A stretch of DNA of 41,201 nt. Origin: JANQTF01 sp036835375 (GTDB lineage Bacteria; Bacteroidota; Bacteroidia; J057). This document shows, piece by piece, positions 8,031 to 16,487 of this stretch; position 1 is the first letter of the stretch, and each line of letters starts with the position of its first letter. Both the position numbers and the translations under genes were made by a program. The stretch is taken from assembly GCA_036835375.1 (NCBI GenBank), contig DAITMB010000035.1, forward strand, positions 1 through 41,201. Reading direction: 5' to 3'. Under the pieces are notes generated by a model. It was given only the letters and a program-made list of their open reading frames with translations. It did not search any database and was not told the origin of the DNA.

Positions 8031-8179
8031 GCGTTTCCGGAATCCGCGAAAATTTACCCCTAAATATCGCGGAACATACCAGTCTGTCGGAATACCCCTA
8101 TCGGACAGATCTTGGTTCGGCAAATATAAAACTTCTCTTAAACTTTTTGCTCTGACACGGAGAATATTTCCGAAAAAGA

Positions 8180-9121
8180 ATGAATTTTTTTACCCATCCG
8201 ACGCTGATTAGTCTAGTAGGGCCGACTGCGGTGGGGAAAACACGGCTTTCAATCCTCGTGGCGGAAGAGTTGGGGGCGGAAATTCTCTCGGCTGATTCTC
8301 GGCAGATGTATCGACAGTTAGACCTCGGCACTGCCAAGCCGGGCGCAGCGGACCTCGCCCGCGTGCCGCATCATTTCATCGACTGGCTCTCTCCGGAGGA
8401 GGAACTCAACGCTGGCAGCTTTCTGCGGGCAGCTAATGAGCGGCTCGTGAAGCTCTTCAGCTGTGCAAACCAAGTAGTGGCAGTTGGGGGCTCCACTTTG
8501 TACTTTCACGCGCTGTGGCATGGGTTGAATGATATGCCCGAAGTTCCCGAAGACATTCGCAGCCAACTTATGGCAGTGCACCGAGACCAAGGCTTGCCTG
8601 CATTGCTGGATGAGCTCGAAAAGGTAGATCCTGCGACTTTTGCTGTCATTGATCGCCACAACCCTGCGCGAGTCATTCGAGCTTTAGAAGTATTTCGCGC
8701 TTCCGGACATGCCATCTCCAGCTTTCGAAACGAGAAACCGGGTGCTGCCCACGCTTCGCCTTGGCGCCACCTCAAAGTGGGACTCTACGAAGACCGCGAC
8801 ACCCTGTATCGCCGAATTGATGCGCGAGTAGATGCGATGTTTGATGCAGGCCTCGAAGAGGAGGTGAAGGGCCTGCTGGACCTTGGCTTGTCTCCAGACT
8901 GCCAATCCCTCCGCTCCATTGGCTATCAAGAGCTGGTGCAATTTTTTTTGGGAGCCTATGACCGCGAAGAAGCCATTCGTCTGGTAAAGCGGAATTCTCG
9001 GCGCTACGCCAAGCGCCAACTCACGTGGTTTCGGCGCTACCATGACATCACGTGGTTTCAAGCAGGCGCAGAGCAGGAAGTCATGAGATTCATCAGAGCC
9101 AGCGCAGCTATCACATCCTGA
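8180..9121 (+). CDS. miaA: tRNA dimethylallyltransferase
   Basis: MiaA transfers a dimethylallyl group to N6 of A37 in tRNAs reading codons that begin with U, stabilising the codon-anticodon pair. The 313-residue length is typical. The P-loop G-P-T-A-V-G-K-T sits at residues 14-21; further signatures are S-A-D-S-R-Q-M-Y-R, L-D-L-G-T-A-K-P, V-G-G-S-T-L-Y and the C-terminal S-I-G-Y-Q-E-L followed by R-R-Y-A-K-R-Q-L-T-W-F-R. The ATG at 8180 gives a start 13 residues before the P-loop, as usual. The gene follows pyc on the same strand after a 222-bp spacer with several hairpins, so it probably has its own promoter. MnmA, another tRNA modifier, is also in the window. Confidence 0.96.
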   Translation: MNFFTHPTLISLVGPTAVGKTRLSILVAEELGAEILSADSRQMYRQLDLGTAKPGAADLARVPHHFIDWLSPEEELNAGSFLRAANERLVKLFSCANQVVAVGGSTLYFHALWHGLNDMPEVPEDIRSQLMAVHRDQGLPALLDELEKVDPATFAVIDRHNPARVIRALEVFRASGHAISSFRNEKPGAAHASPWRHLKVGLYEDRDTLYRRIDARVDAMFDAGLEEEVKGLLDLGLSPDCQSLRSIGYQELVQFFLGAYDREEAIRLVKRNSRRYAKRQLTWFRRYHDITWFQAGAEQEVMRFIRASAAITS

Positions 9122-9155
9122 CTGGTGATTCATGAGCCTGCTCCATGAACATTCG

Positions 9156-9815
9156 TTATGGTTGTATCGCGGGGGTTCTCTGAAGCTTTTTTCCCCAATA
9201 TCGGGCACTTCGGCTGATGGCTACCCCACCGATCAATCCGGGCGAAAGCCAGATCAGCACAGGAGGCAAGAAATCAATGTTGACAACGGCAAAAGCTGTA
9301 AATGTGGCGATGTATCCCCCTCCGAATCTGGTCAGATGATGTACGATCCAGTGCCTGTCGGGAAATTTCCCCTGCCAAAGGCGCAGGTCTTCCCAGGTCA
9401 GAAGAAAGCAGAAGCTGCCAAAGGATCCCAGAATCGCGCCTTGGGACCACGAGCCACGGTACATCAGCCAGATGGAGCTGAGCATCATCAAGAGGCTCGT
9501 GGCCATCGTGACAAACATGATTCCCTTGTCGAGAGGAGAGCTGGGTGCGGCGCCTTTTCGTTGAGCGCTGCGGTGGCCGGTGTACACCATGTAGCCTGAA
9601 AAAATGCCGATAGTACCCAAGAAGATATTCTGCTTTACAATGGCCAAAGGAAGGGCTGAAAAAACGACCACATACATGCTCCATAGATAAATCCTACCGC
9701 CCATTATATGCCAGAGGCTTCCTTTTCGGGCAAACATGGGAATCAATCCGGACAGCAGCGCAGTGCCACCAGCGAGGACGTGGAGCGTGAGTAGGGTAGT
9801 GGTGAGTGCATTCAT
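9156..9815 (-). CDS. Multi-pass membrane protein, DUF2306-like
   Basis: The 219-residue product is mostly hydrophobic, with about six or seven predicted transmembrane segments. Its N-terminus (L-L-T-L-H-V-L-A-G-G-T-A-L-L-S-G) resembles the start of DUF2306-type predicted membrane proteins, in which a conserved His begins the first helix; additional histidines occur at the start of later helices (L-W-H-I-M-G-G, W-I-V-H-H-L). Such spaced histidines are compatible with heme or metal binding in the membrane, but this is inference. It converges with miaA (34 bp between stops). No function is known to me. Confidence 0.75.
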   Translation of the reverse strand: MNALTTTLLTLHVLAGGTALLSGLIPMFARKGSLWHIMGGRIYLWSMYVVVFSALPLAIVKQNIFLGTIGIFSGYMVYTGHRSAQRKGAAPSSPLDKGIMFVTMATSLLMMLSSIWLMYRGSWSQGAILGSFGSFCFLLTWEDLRLWQGKFPDRHWIVHHLTRFGGGYIATFTAFAVVNIDFLPPVLIWLSPGLIGGVAISRSARYWGKKLQRTPAIQP

Positions 9816-10166
9816 TCGTCAATCATTGAATAGGTGGAATGGTATGGGAGGATGCCCCTGTGTGTCCGGGCGATGGATGGAAATTCTCGCATTCGCCTCA
9901 CATTGGCCGTTGGTTTCTGCTGAATTGGCCCATTCCCCCGACCAAATGGCCCGGAAGCCTGCATATGTGAAAGGCAAGCCCTTCCACCGACCATAAAGAC
10001 CTGTGCAAAAGGATGTGGGAGAGAAATTACTTTTGTAGCTTTTCAAAAGCATTGGTATGCGCTGCTTGGGCCATCCAGCGATGCACAACAAGCGGTCACA
10101 TTTCCGAAGGCAAAAGCTATTTCTTAGCTTGAAGCTTGTTCTGATCCCCTCTAATTCTTCCGACAT
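9816..10166. other. Divergent intergenic region before the MFS gene
   Basis: This 351-bp stretch separates two divergent genes. A minus-strand frame fills most of it but has no recognisable family, hydrophobic pattern or start context, and I treat it as chance. A TACTTTTG element at 10028-10035 is a plausible promoter for the rightward transporter gene. Confidence 0.5.
10028..10035 (+). promoter_or_regulatory. Bacteroidota-type -7 element (TACTTTTG) upstream of the MFS gene
   Basis: TACTTTTG matches the TAnnTTTG -7 consensus exactly. It is 131 bp upstream of the start codon, implying a long leader. No clear TTG at the -33 position is visible. Confidence 0.4.
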
Positions 10167-11390
10167 ATGCTGTCACCCCTCATGCGCTCGCGGCTGTCCT
10201 TGATGATGTTTCTGAACTACTTCACGTGGGGAGCTTGGTACGTGACCATTGGCACCTACATGGGTAGTTCGCTGGGGTTCAGCGGCATCCAGATCGCTTC
10301 GGTCTATTCTTCGAATGCAATCGCCGCGATCATTTCTCCCTTTTTCATTGGGATGATTGCCGACCGTTTCTTTCCATCGCAGCGGGTGCTGGGTGTGTTG
10401 CACTTGATCGGGGCGGGGGCAATGTTTGCGGCGACACAAGTCACGGACTTTGGCATATTCTATATCTTGATCCTGATCTACAATGTGGCTTTTATGCCCA
10501 GCATTGCGTTGACGAATTCGCTTGCCTTCAATCAAATGAGCAATCCAGAGAAGGAATTTCCTTCTGTTCGCCTATTCGGCACCATCGGCTGGATCGTCGT
10601 GGGGATGGGGATCATCGGTCCGCTGGGTTGGGACGCCACGCATTTTCCCCTTTTGCTGGCCGTAGGCGCTTCACTGTTGATGGGGATGTATAGTTTTTCA
10701 CTGCCTCACACGCCCCCGCGCGGATCTGCTGAGAAAATCAGCATCTCCACTATTCTCGGCTTGGACGCACTGAAGCTCCTCCGAAAGCCCAGTTTTGCTG
10801 TTGTGGTCATCGCCTCGGTGCTCATTTGCATTCCGTTGGCCTTTTATTACAGCTTCACAAATCCTTTTCTCAACGAAATTGGTTTTGAGAATGCATCGGG
10901 TCGAATGGCCATCGGACAGATCTCCGAAGCGTTGTTTTTGCTGGTAATGCCGTTCTTTTTTGGTCGTTTGGGGGTCAAATGGATGCTAGCCATTGGTATG
11001 GCCGCATGGGCACTTCGCTACTTGTTATTTGCCTATGGCGACGTAGGCACCGCCGAATGGATGCTTTTCGGGGGCATCATCCTCCACGGCATTTGCTACG
11101 ACTTCTTCTTCGTCACTGGTCAGATCTTCGTGGATCGAGAGACTCCAGATCACCTCAAAAGCTCAGCGCAGGGACTCATCACTCTGGCGACGTATGGGGT
11201 GGGGATGCTGGTAGGTTTTTTTGTGTCGGGAATCATCGTGGACTACTACTTGCTGCCCGACGGCAATCACGACTGGACGCAGATCTGGCTGGTACCAGCG
11301 GGTTTGGCGCTGGGCGTGCTTGCGTTGTTCCTCCTCACTTTTCGCAGCACCCGAAAGCAAGTCTTGGCCAGTAAAACCCATGTGGTTTGA
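10167..11390 (+). CDS. MFS transporter, nucleoside:H+ symporter (NupG-like) family
   Basis: The 407-residue protein has around 12 hydrophobic segments. Its N-terminus (S-L-M-M-F-L-N-Y-F-T-W-G-A-W-Y-V-T) is characteristic of the NupG/XapB nucleoside:H+ symporter branch of the major facilitator superfamily, as are the early I-A-D-R-F-F motif after the second helix and the V-R-L-F-G-T-I-G-W-I segment in the middle. It should sit in the inner membrane and bring nucleosides or related small molecules into the cell. An alternative start five codons downstream (M-R-S-R) is possible. The oxygenase gene follows after 65 bp and might share its transcript. Substrate remains inferred: Bacteroidota members of this branch are often in sugar catabolic loci. 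Confidence 0.87.
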   Translation: MLSPLMRSRLSLMMFLNYFTWGAWYVTIGTYMGSSLGFSGIQIASVYSSNAIAAIISPFFIGMIADRFFPSQRVLGVLHLIGAGAMFAATQVTDFGIFYILILIYNVAFMPSIALTNSLAFNQMSNPEKEFPSVRLFGTIGWIVVGMGIIGPLGWDATHFPLLLAVGASLLMGMYSFSLPHTPPRGSAEKISISTILGLDALKLLRKPSFAVVVIASVLICIPLAFYYSFTNPFLNEIGFENASGRMAIGQISEALFLLVMPFFFGRLGVKWMLAIGMAAWALRYLLFAYGDVGTAEWMLFGGIILHGICYDFFFVTGQIFVDRETPDHLKSSAQGLITLATYGVGMLVGFFVSGIIVDYYLLPDGNHDWTQIWLVPAGLALGVLALFLLTFRSTRKQVLASKTHVV

Positions 11391-11455
11391 TATTAATCAT
11401 CGCTTGATTCCATCAGGGGGATGATTTTTCCTTATTTCCATCGCTATTCATTTTC

Positions 11456-12082
11456 ATGGAATCTCTATTTGAGCAAGCCGTTGACGGCATCGTTGCACGT
11501 GGCTACGCCGTGGTGGACGGGTTTTTGTCGGCGGAAGAAGTCCTTTTGCTGCGCAGTCACTTCAGCGAGCGCCGATCAAAGAATGCGTTTCAGCCCGCTG
11601 GGATTGGACAGGGGGGCGACTTGCAGCGCAATCGCGATATTCGTGGAGACCTCATCCTATGGCTCGACCGCAAGGAAGCACTTCCGGGAGAAACATCTTT
11701 CCTCGACCGCATGGAGTCGCTCATGGGCTACCTCAATCGGACCTGCTACCTTGGTGTGAGGGAATGCGAATTCCACTATGCCGTGTATCCGCCCGGCACT
11801 TTTTACAAGCGACACCTCGACCAATTTCAGGCGGATGATGCGCGGGTGATGAGTGTGATCACTTACCTCAACGACGGCTGGCAGGTTGATGATGGTGGCG
11901 AATTGGTCTTGTATTTGGATCAAGCGGAGGCTGGGCAGTCGATCTCCATCGCGCCTCTCGCAGGACGAACGGTGTTGTTTGAAAGTGCCCGGTTGGAACA
12001 CGAGGTGCTGCCTGCAAGACGAGACCGCATGAGTGTGACGGGCTGGCTGCGGCGCGGACGTGCAGTGCCGGGGATTTTGTGA
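11456..12082 (+). CDS. 2-oxoglutarate/Fe(II)-dependent oxygenase (prolyl 4-hydroxylase-like)
   Basis: A double-stranded beta-helix dioxygenase of 208 residues. Iron ligands are visible as H120-x-D122 (Y-K-R-H-L-D-Q-F) and the distal H182 (L-E-H-E-V-L-P), with Arg191 in R-M-S-V-T-G-W-L as the likely 2-oxoglutarate anchor. Family members oxidise protein side chains, including ribosomal protein and elongation-factor residues, using O2 and 2-oxoglutarate with release of succinate and CO2. The segment D-D-G-G-E-L-V-L-Y between the iron ligands is typical for bacterial prolyl-hydroxylase-like proteins. It lies 65 bp after the MFS gene; the link may be only positional. The protein target cannot be read from the sequence. 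Confidence 0.88.
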   Translation: MESLFEQAVDGIVARGYAVVDGFLSAEEVLLLRSHFSERRSKNAFQPAGIGQGGDLQRNRDIRGDLILWLDRKEALPGETSFLDRMESLMGYLNRTCYLGVRECEFHYAVYPPGTFYKRHLDQFQADDARVMSVITYLNDGWQVDDGGELVLYLDQAEAGQSISIAPLAGRTVLFESARLEHEVLPARRDRMSVTGWLRRGRAVPGIL

Positions 12083-12120
12083 TCGAATGAGAAAATGGAG
12101 GGAGCTAGTTGACTGAATGC

Positions 12121-13557
12121 TTATTCAGCCTGTAGTACCAATTTTTGAGATATGCTACCACTGGCTGTGATGAGCTGCACGGCGTAGATTCCGGAGACCA
12201 GGTTCGGAGGCACAGTGAGCATGATCTCTTGAGCGATTCCGAGTTCGCGGATCATGATCACCTGGCCCGTCAAGTCAATCAAGCGCAATTGGTCACCTGC
12301 CTCGCTCGCCCGGCTCATGGATACCGTAAATTGGCTTTTCGTGGGATTTGGATAGAGCGTGATGCTTTGCTTGCCCTGTTGATCAGGACAGGGGCCGCCT
12401 GCGTCGTAGTTGAAAGTGGTGATCTGGAACAGCCGCAAAATGGGATCTTCTACCCAATATTCTACTCGTTCACCTAGTCCATCGCAGCGGAGGTAGATGC
12501 GCGTGATGCGCTTGTTTTCGTTGACAAGGTCGCCGAATTGATTCCTCCCTTCAAAAGCAGATTGCAAGGTGATCAAGTCTTCGGCATAGAGAGTAGAATC
12601 TCTGCGCTGTGACAGCCAGATCTGTAGGTCGTCATCCCAGACCTCGTTGCGAGCTAAGAAGATGGTGCGTCCTTCCGCGTCGTAGGCATAGATGCTCTCG
12701 GTGAGGGGGAGAAGGTTTGTCGCGAGGTGTTGAGGGGTGTTCCAATATTTAAAGTACAACCGCCTTCCATTCGCATCAAGAACAGTCGAATCTTTGGCTT
12801 GATATCCATTGACGTCTTGATAATTGCTTGTGATCGTCGTGCTGTCACGGGTGATGATGGTTTCGCTGTACTGAAACTCATCACCGGTCGATTCATCTCT
12901 CCGGAATTCCTGTTCTCTGATGGTCTGTCCCAGGGAGTCGTAGGTGTAAACGATTCGATTTTGGAAAAATAAGGTTGGAATGCCACTTTGGTTGAAAGAA
13001 TAGATCAAAGTGCCTTCTTGCAAACAGTTCGCCCCCCTCAAGAAGATGGAACTATCCGCCTGTTGAAACTGTCTGGACTCGTCGTTCCAGCTTTGGGTAC
13101 TTCGCCATACTTCGCAGCCTGATCCGTTGTAACCATAGGTGATGCGAGATCCCATGCGGTCTCCTGATGTCAGGACATCTCTAAGAAATTGGTAAGACGT
13201 GGCCCGACCCGACGCGTCGTAGGTCCATCGGATAGTATCTTGGATAGCAACTTCTGTACCCTCCCCATTCCAAAAGAGGCGAACTTGCTTGGTCTGTCGA
13301 TCAGCGTCGTCGTATTGGGTGAATGTCTCGGTTTTGATGAGCAGTTCGTCGCGTTCTAAATTAATGCCGCGCCTCGCGTGAAAGACGACGTTTCCTCTGG
13401 CGTCGTATTCGTAGATCTGAAGGCTATTGATCTCCTTCGGTTGGCCAGTGACGGGGTCCACATTGCGGATGGTTTCGCGAAGCAGTCGAGCATCTTGGGC
13501 ATAGGTGCCGGCACAGAGAAGATACATCAGGAGCGCAAAGAGAAAAAGCGGTCTCAT
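12121..13557 (-). CDS. T9SS-exported protein with YD-like repeats
   Basis: From the ATG at 13557 the product has 478 residues and starts with a signal peptide (M-R-P-L-F-L-F-A-L-L-M-Y-L-L, cleavage after Y-A-Q). The frame extends 61 codons upstream, but only this start puts the signal at the N-terminus. The middle carries recurrent short units of the form Y-x-Y-D-x-x-G (Y-E-Y-D-A-R-G, W-T-Y-D-A-S-G, Y-T-Y-D-S-L-G, Y-A-Y-D-A-E-G), resembling YD/RHS-type beta repeats. The C-terminus (L-Y-P-N-P-T, later S-G-I-Y-A-V-Q-L and K-L-V-L-Q) is a type A T9SS sorting domain. It should cross the outer membrane through T9SS and be released or attached to the cell surface. Function is unknown. Confidence 0.87.
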   Translation of the reverse strand: MRPLFLFALLMYLLCAGTYAQDARLLRETIRNVDPVTGQPKEINSLQIYEYDARGNVVFHARRGINLERDELLIKTETFTQYDDADRQTKQVRLFWNGEGTEVAIQDTIRWTYDASGRATSYQFLRDVLTSGDRMGSRITYGYNGSGCEVWRSTQSWNDESRQFQQADSSIFLRGANCLQEGTLIYSFNQSGIPTLFFQNRIVYTYDSLGQTIREQEFRRDESTGDEFQYSETIITRDSTTITSNYQDVNGYQAKDSTVLDANGRRLYFKYWNTPQHLATNLLPLTESIYAYDAEGRTIFLARNEVWDDDLQIWLSQRRDSTLYAEDLITLQSAFEGRNQFGDLVNENKRITRIYLRCDGLGERVEYWVEDPILRLFQITTFNYDAGGPCPDQQGKQSITLYPNPTKSQFTVSMSRASEAGDQLRLIDLTGQVIMIRELGIAQEIMLTVPPNLVSGIYAVQLITASGSISQKLVLQAE

Positions 13558-13670
13558 GTGTGCGAAGAAGTAAAAAGGCCAATTGGCAAACCGTGAGTTG
13601 CCGACATCTGTGTGAGTGGGGCGAAGGATCAGCGTGCGAGCGAACTGACCACGCATTTGATAAATGAGAA

Positions 13671-13715
13671 CGCAAAAAAGCCCCCACTTGGTTTCTTGCG
13701 AAATCAAATGGGGGG
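13671..13715 (-). terminator. Intrinsic terminator downstream of the SMP-30-like gene
   Basis: Arms CCCCCACTTGGTTT (13681-13694) and AAATCAAATGGGGG (13701-13714) pair over 14 positions with two imperfect pairs and a 6-nt loop. On the minus strand the stem is followed by CTTTTTTGCG, a proper U-tract. It lies 45 bp past the stop of the leftward SMP-30-like gene and ahead of the start of the T9SS protein, so the two genes are probably separate transcription units. Confidence 0.75.
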
Positions 13716-13759
13716 AGAACTTCAACCATAGCCGAGCCACATTACGATGGCTGCGAATC

Positions 13760-14806
13760 TCAGCGCTTAGCGAGTTTTATCCGCATTAGAAACATGTGGG
13801 CAGTCATGTAGAGGTACCCATCTTTTCCGATCTCGCAATTTGCCGTTGCTTGGCCCGTGCGAATGATACCGAGGGGTTTTCCTTCAGGCGAAATCACCCA
13901 AACCCCTCCGGGGCCACTAGCGACCAATTCGCCCGAAGACAGCACCCGAAAGCCATCAGGCAGGCCCTTGTTGTTTTCATTACCCTGATCTGTCACATCC
14001 AAAAACACCCGCTCATTGCCGAAGCTGCCATCTGGCCCTTTGTCGTAGGCCATCCAGAGCGCAGCTTGGGGATCGGAGTTTGCGACGTAGAGAATGTTTT
14101 GGTCCGGGGAGAGGGCGATTCCATTGGGTCGGGACATCGTCGAAGAAATGAGGCTTACGACCCCTTCAGCATTGGCGACAAAAACACCATTGAAATCAAG
14201 TTCCCGATTGATCGTGTCATTGCTACCGAAAGGAAGACCGTAGGGAGGATCGGTGAAGTAAAAATTCCCGTCCCGATCATATACCACATCGTTTGGGCTG
14301 TTGAATCGCTTGCCTTGATAATTGTCAACCAGCGTCTCGTAGGAGGTGGAGGGCGACATGGGGGAGCTGGTCATCCGGGCAATTCGGCGGTCGCCATGCT
14401 GGCAAAGCACCAGGTTGCCATCCAGGTCCAAGGTGAGTCCATTGGCACCCTCGGTGCTACCATCGCGGTCTGGACCTGTGTAACCAGAGGGCTTGAGGTA
14501 GGAAGAGAGCCCTTCCCCCTCTTTCCATTTGAAAACTTCGTTTGCAGGAACGTCCGAGAATACGAGAAATCCGTCGGCTTCTCCGATCCACACGGGACCT
14601 TCGGACCATCGGAAGCTATCAGCTAAGACCTCAATCACGGCACCGGGTGCGATGATGGCGTCAAGGGCAGGATCGAGCCGTTGGACCTCACCAGTGGTGG
14701 GGTAGAGGTCGGCAGATTGGGCTCGGTTCGTATCTGAAGGGTTTGCGCAGGAAAAAGCGACGCAGAAAAGCCCTAGCATGGCGAAAGGGAGTAGGTGAGC
14801 AAACAT
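13760..14806 (-). CDS. SMP-30/gluconolactonase-like beta-propeller lipoprotein
   Basis: The 348-residue product (from the ATG at 14806) has a short hydrophobic signal ending V-A-F-S-C, with Cys20 a probable lipidation site. The body matches the SMP-30/LRE six-bladed propeller family: W-S-E-G-P-V-W near the start of the first blade (Glu metal ligand), N-G-L-T-L-D-L-D-G-N-L, F-N-S-P-N-D-V-V-Y-D (Asn/Asp ligands), Y-F-T-D-P-P-Y-G and S-R-P-N-G-I-A-L-S-P-D. These residues form the divalent-metal lactonase site. It probably hydrolyses a sugar lactone in the periplasm. The upstream neighbour is a Gfo/Idh/MocA oxidoreductase, a family that can produce such lactones, so the pair may act in sequence; this is inferred from proximity and families. 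The in-frame ATG at 14851 is less likely, since it displaces the signal. Confidence 0.87.
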   Translation of the reverse strand: MFAHLLPFAMLGLFCVAFSCANPSDTNRAQSADLYPTTGEVQRLDPALDAIIAPGAVIEVLADSFRWSEGPVWIGEADGFLVFSDVPANEVFKWKEGEGLSSYLKPSGYTGPDRDGSTEGANGLTLDLDGNLVLCQHGDRRIARMTSSPMSPSTSYETLVDNYQGKRFNSPNDVVYDRDGNFYFTDPPYGLPFGSNDTINRELDFNGVFVANAEGVVSLISSTMSRPNGIALSPDQNILYVANSDPQAALWMAYDKGPDGSFGNERVFLDVTDQGNENNKGLPDGFRVLSSGELVASGPGGVWVISPEGKPLGIIRTGQATANCEIGKDGYLYMTAHMFLMRIKLAKR

Positions 14807-14951
14807 AATCGAAGGAGATGAAGTGAAAATAGGTGGCGTTGAGAGATGCAACGAAAAAGCAGGAAATGAGAGGAAGGGTAGTGAAAAATTAATTGGAAGC
14901 CAAATGGTTGCCCTTCAAGTGTTCCTTTTTAAAAAAATCGATTGTCAAAAG

Positions 14952-16259
14952 TCACCAATGCGGAAAAACCCAGGGGCTTCGGTAGCTTGGTTTGACGAAA
15001 GGCATGACTTCGGGTTGGTGCGAAAAATCTCCGATTTTGGCTGTTGGCCGCAGGGTCGAGCCACTTCGGTGAGCGACCAACCCATACTGGGCGAGCACGG
15101 CGGCATCTCTTCCCAATTCAATGTTACAAATCGGGTCGCGATTTTCTCGAATGGCTGCCACGAAATCTGCCGCATGCTCCAGGTGGTGGCTATCCTTACC
15201 AGCTTCAAATGGCTTGAGAATCGTTTGTTTCGCTCCACTGGCTTGGCCAAGAACCTCCCATCCTTGACGGTTCACCACGAGGGTGCCGTCGGAGCCTACG
15301 AAAGCAATGCCATAATTTCGCCCGAAATGTCCCTGCTCCTCTCCTCCCATATGTGACCAAAGCAGGTTGTAATTGCCCATGTCCCAGATCACGTCCAGTG
15401 TGTCCGGGGTTTCGATGAGGTGCTGCTCGTATCGGTGAATGCCGCCGCTGGCCATGACTCGCCGAGGCGTAGTATTGCCCATCGCCCACAGCACCATGTC
15501 CAGCAAGTGAACCCCCCAATCGCTGAGCAATCCTCCGCCAAAGGCCCAGCTGTGTCGCCACGCGCCGTGAAGGCTGTTTGGATGGTAGGGCTGCTCTGGC
15601 GCAGGTCCCAACCAGAGATTGTAATCCAAATGAGCGGGCACAGGCTGGGATGGTCCGTTTGGATTACCTTTGCCATAGGCAAAATTTCCCCACACCATCA
15701 CTTTTCGTACCTGGCCGATCTTGCCTTCAGACACATAGTCCACCACGGTTTTCCAGTGGGTGCCACTGCGCTGCTGCTGGCCCACTTGCACCACGCTGCC
15801 GAAGTGCCGCACCGCGCGGACCATCGTCTCGCACTCCGCGATGGAGTTGGCGAGGGGTTTTTCGACATAGACCGCCTTGCCCGCCTCGCAGGCCATCACT
15901 GTCATGAGGCAGTGCCAATGGTCAGGGGTGCCGATCACCACAGCGTCCAATTCAGGGTCGTCGAGCATCTGGCGAAAGTCTCGGTACAAGGGAGGTTTGA
16001 TGCCGTAGATCTTTTCTATATCCTTCGCACGGCGCTGAAGCACTTCATCGTCCACATCACACAAGCCTCCACAGATCACACCGGGTTGTTTCAAGCAATT
16101 CTCCAAGTCGCCAAATCCCATGTTCCGGCAGCCAATCAACCCCACGCGGAGGGTATCGCTTGGGGCGCGGGAAGACTGGGCCAGGAGGGAAGGGCCAAGC
16201 AACAAGCCTCCGGTGGCGAGGCTGGTTTTTCTGAGAAAATCACGTCGGGTTGCATTCAT
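14952..16259 (-). CDS. Gfo/Idh/MocA-family oxidoreductase with Tat-type signal
   Basis: The 435-residue product begins with a twin-arginine-type leader (M-N-A-T-R-R-D-F-L-R-K then a hydrophobic stretch ending L-L-A-Q), indicating export in folded, cofactor-loaded form. The Rossmann domain follows (V-G-L-I-G-C-R-N-M-G-F-G-D), with the family motif E-K-P-L-A-N-S after A-V-Y-V and the D-H-W-H segment. The C-terminal domain carries the W-S-F-type substrate region. Exported members in Bacteroidota act on sugars or sugar derivatives with NAD(P) bound. The gene precedes the SMP-30-like lactonase on the same strand by 145 bp. The substrate is unknown. Confidence 0.9.
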   Translation of the reverse strand: MNATRRDFLRKTSLATGGLLLGPSLLAQSSRAPSDTLRVGLIGCRNMGFGDLENCLKQPGVICGGLCDVDDEVLQRRAKDIEKIYGIKPPLYRDFRQMLDDPELDAVVIGTPDHWHCLMTVMACEAGKAVYVEKPLANSIAECETMVRAVRHFGSVVQVGQQQRSGTHWKTVVDYVSEGKIGQVRKVMVWGNFAYGKGNPNGPSQPVPAHLDYNLWLGPAPEQPYHPNSLHGAWRHSWAFGGGLLSDWGVHLLDMVLWAMGNTTPRRVMASGGIHRYEQHLIETPDTLDVIWDMGNYNLLWSHMGGEEQGHFGRNYGIAFVGSDGTLVVNRQGWEVLGQASGAKQTILKPFEAGKDSHHLEHAADFVAAIRENRDPICNIELGRDAAVLAQYGLVAHRSGSTLRPTAKIGDFSHQPEVMPFVKPSYRSPWVFPHW

Positions 16260-16487
16260 GAGTAGTCCTTGGGTTAGCGAGAATGAATAAGTTGCTGGTC
16301 TGGCTTTCTGCCATTCCTATGAAGGAAATTGCAGAAAGCCATCGCAGAGGAAGGTAGGAGAAAAGCGCGAAAGGGGCGTCATGCCGTAGCGTAGCGGGGT
16401 GTCCCCCCACCGCCGGAATGGGGAAAATGCTTGTCAGCAGAAATTGTGTAGCGAGAAGTAGAGAAGCTGAGCAGGAAAAATTCTCTT

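Noticed and set aside
7970..8155. 61-codon frame between pyc and miaA
   Set aside because: It runs straight through the hairpin cluster and has no protein-like features.
9819..10166. 115-codon minus-strand frame before the MFS gene
   Set aside because: Begins at the MFS start codon region, ends at the promoter of the neighbouring gene, and shows no domain, helix pattern or family.
15420..16265. 281-codon plus-strand frame
   Set aside because: Antisense of the Gfo/Idh/MocA oxidoreductase gene; composition is typical of shadow frames.
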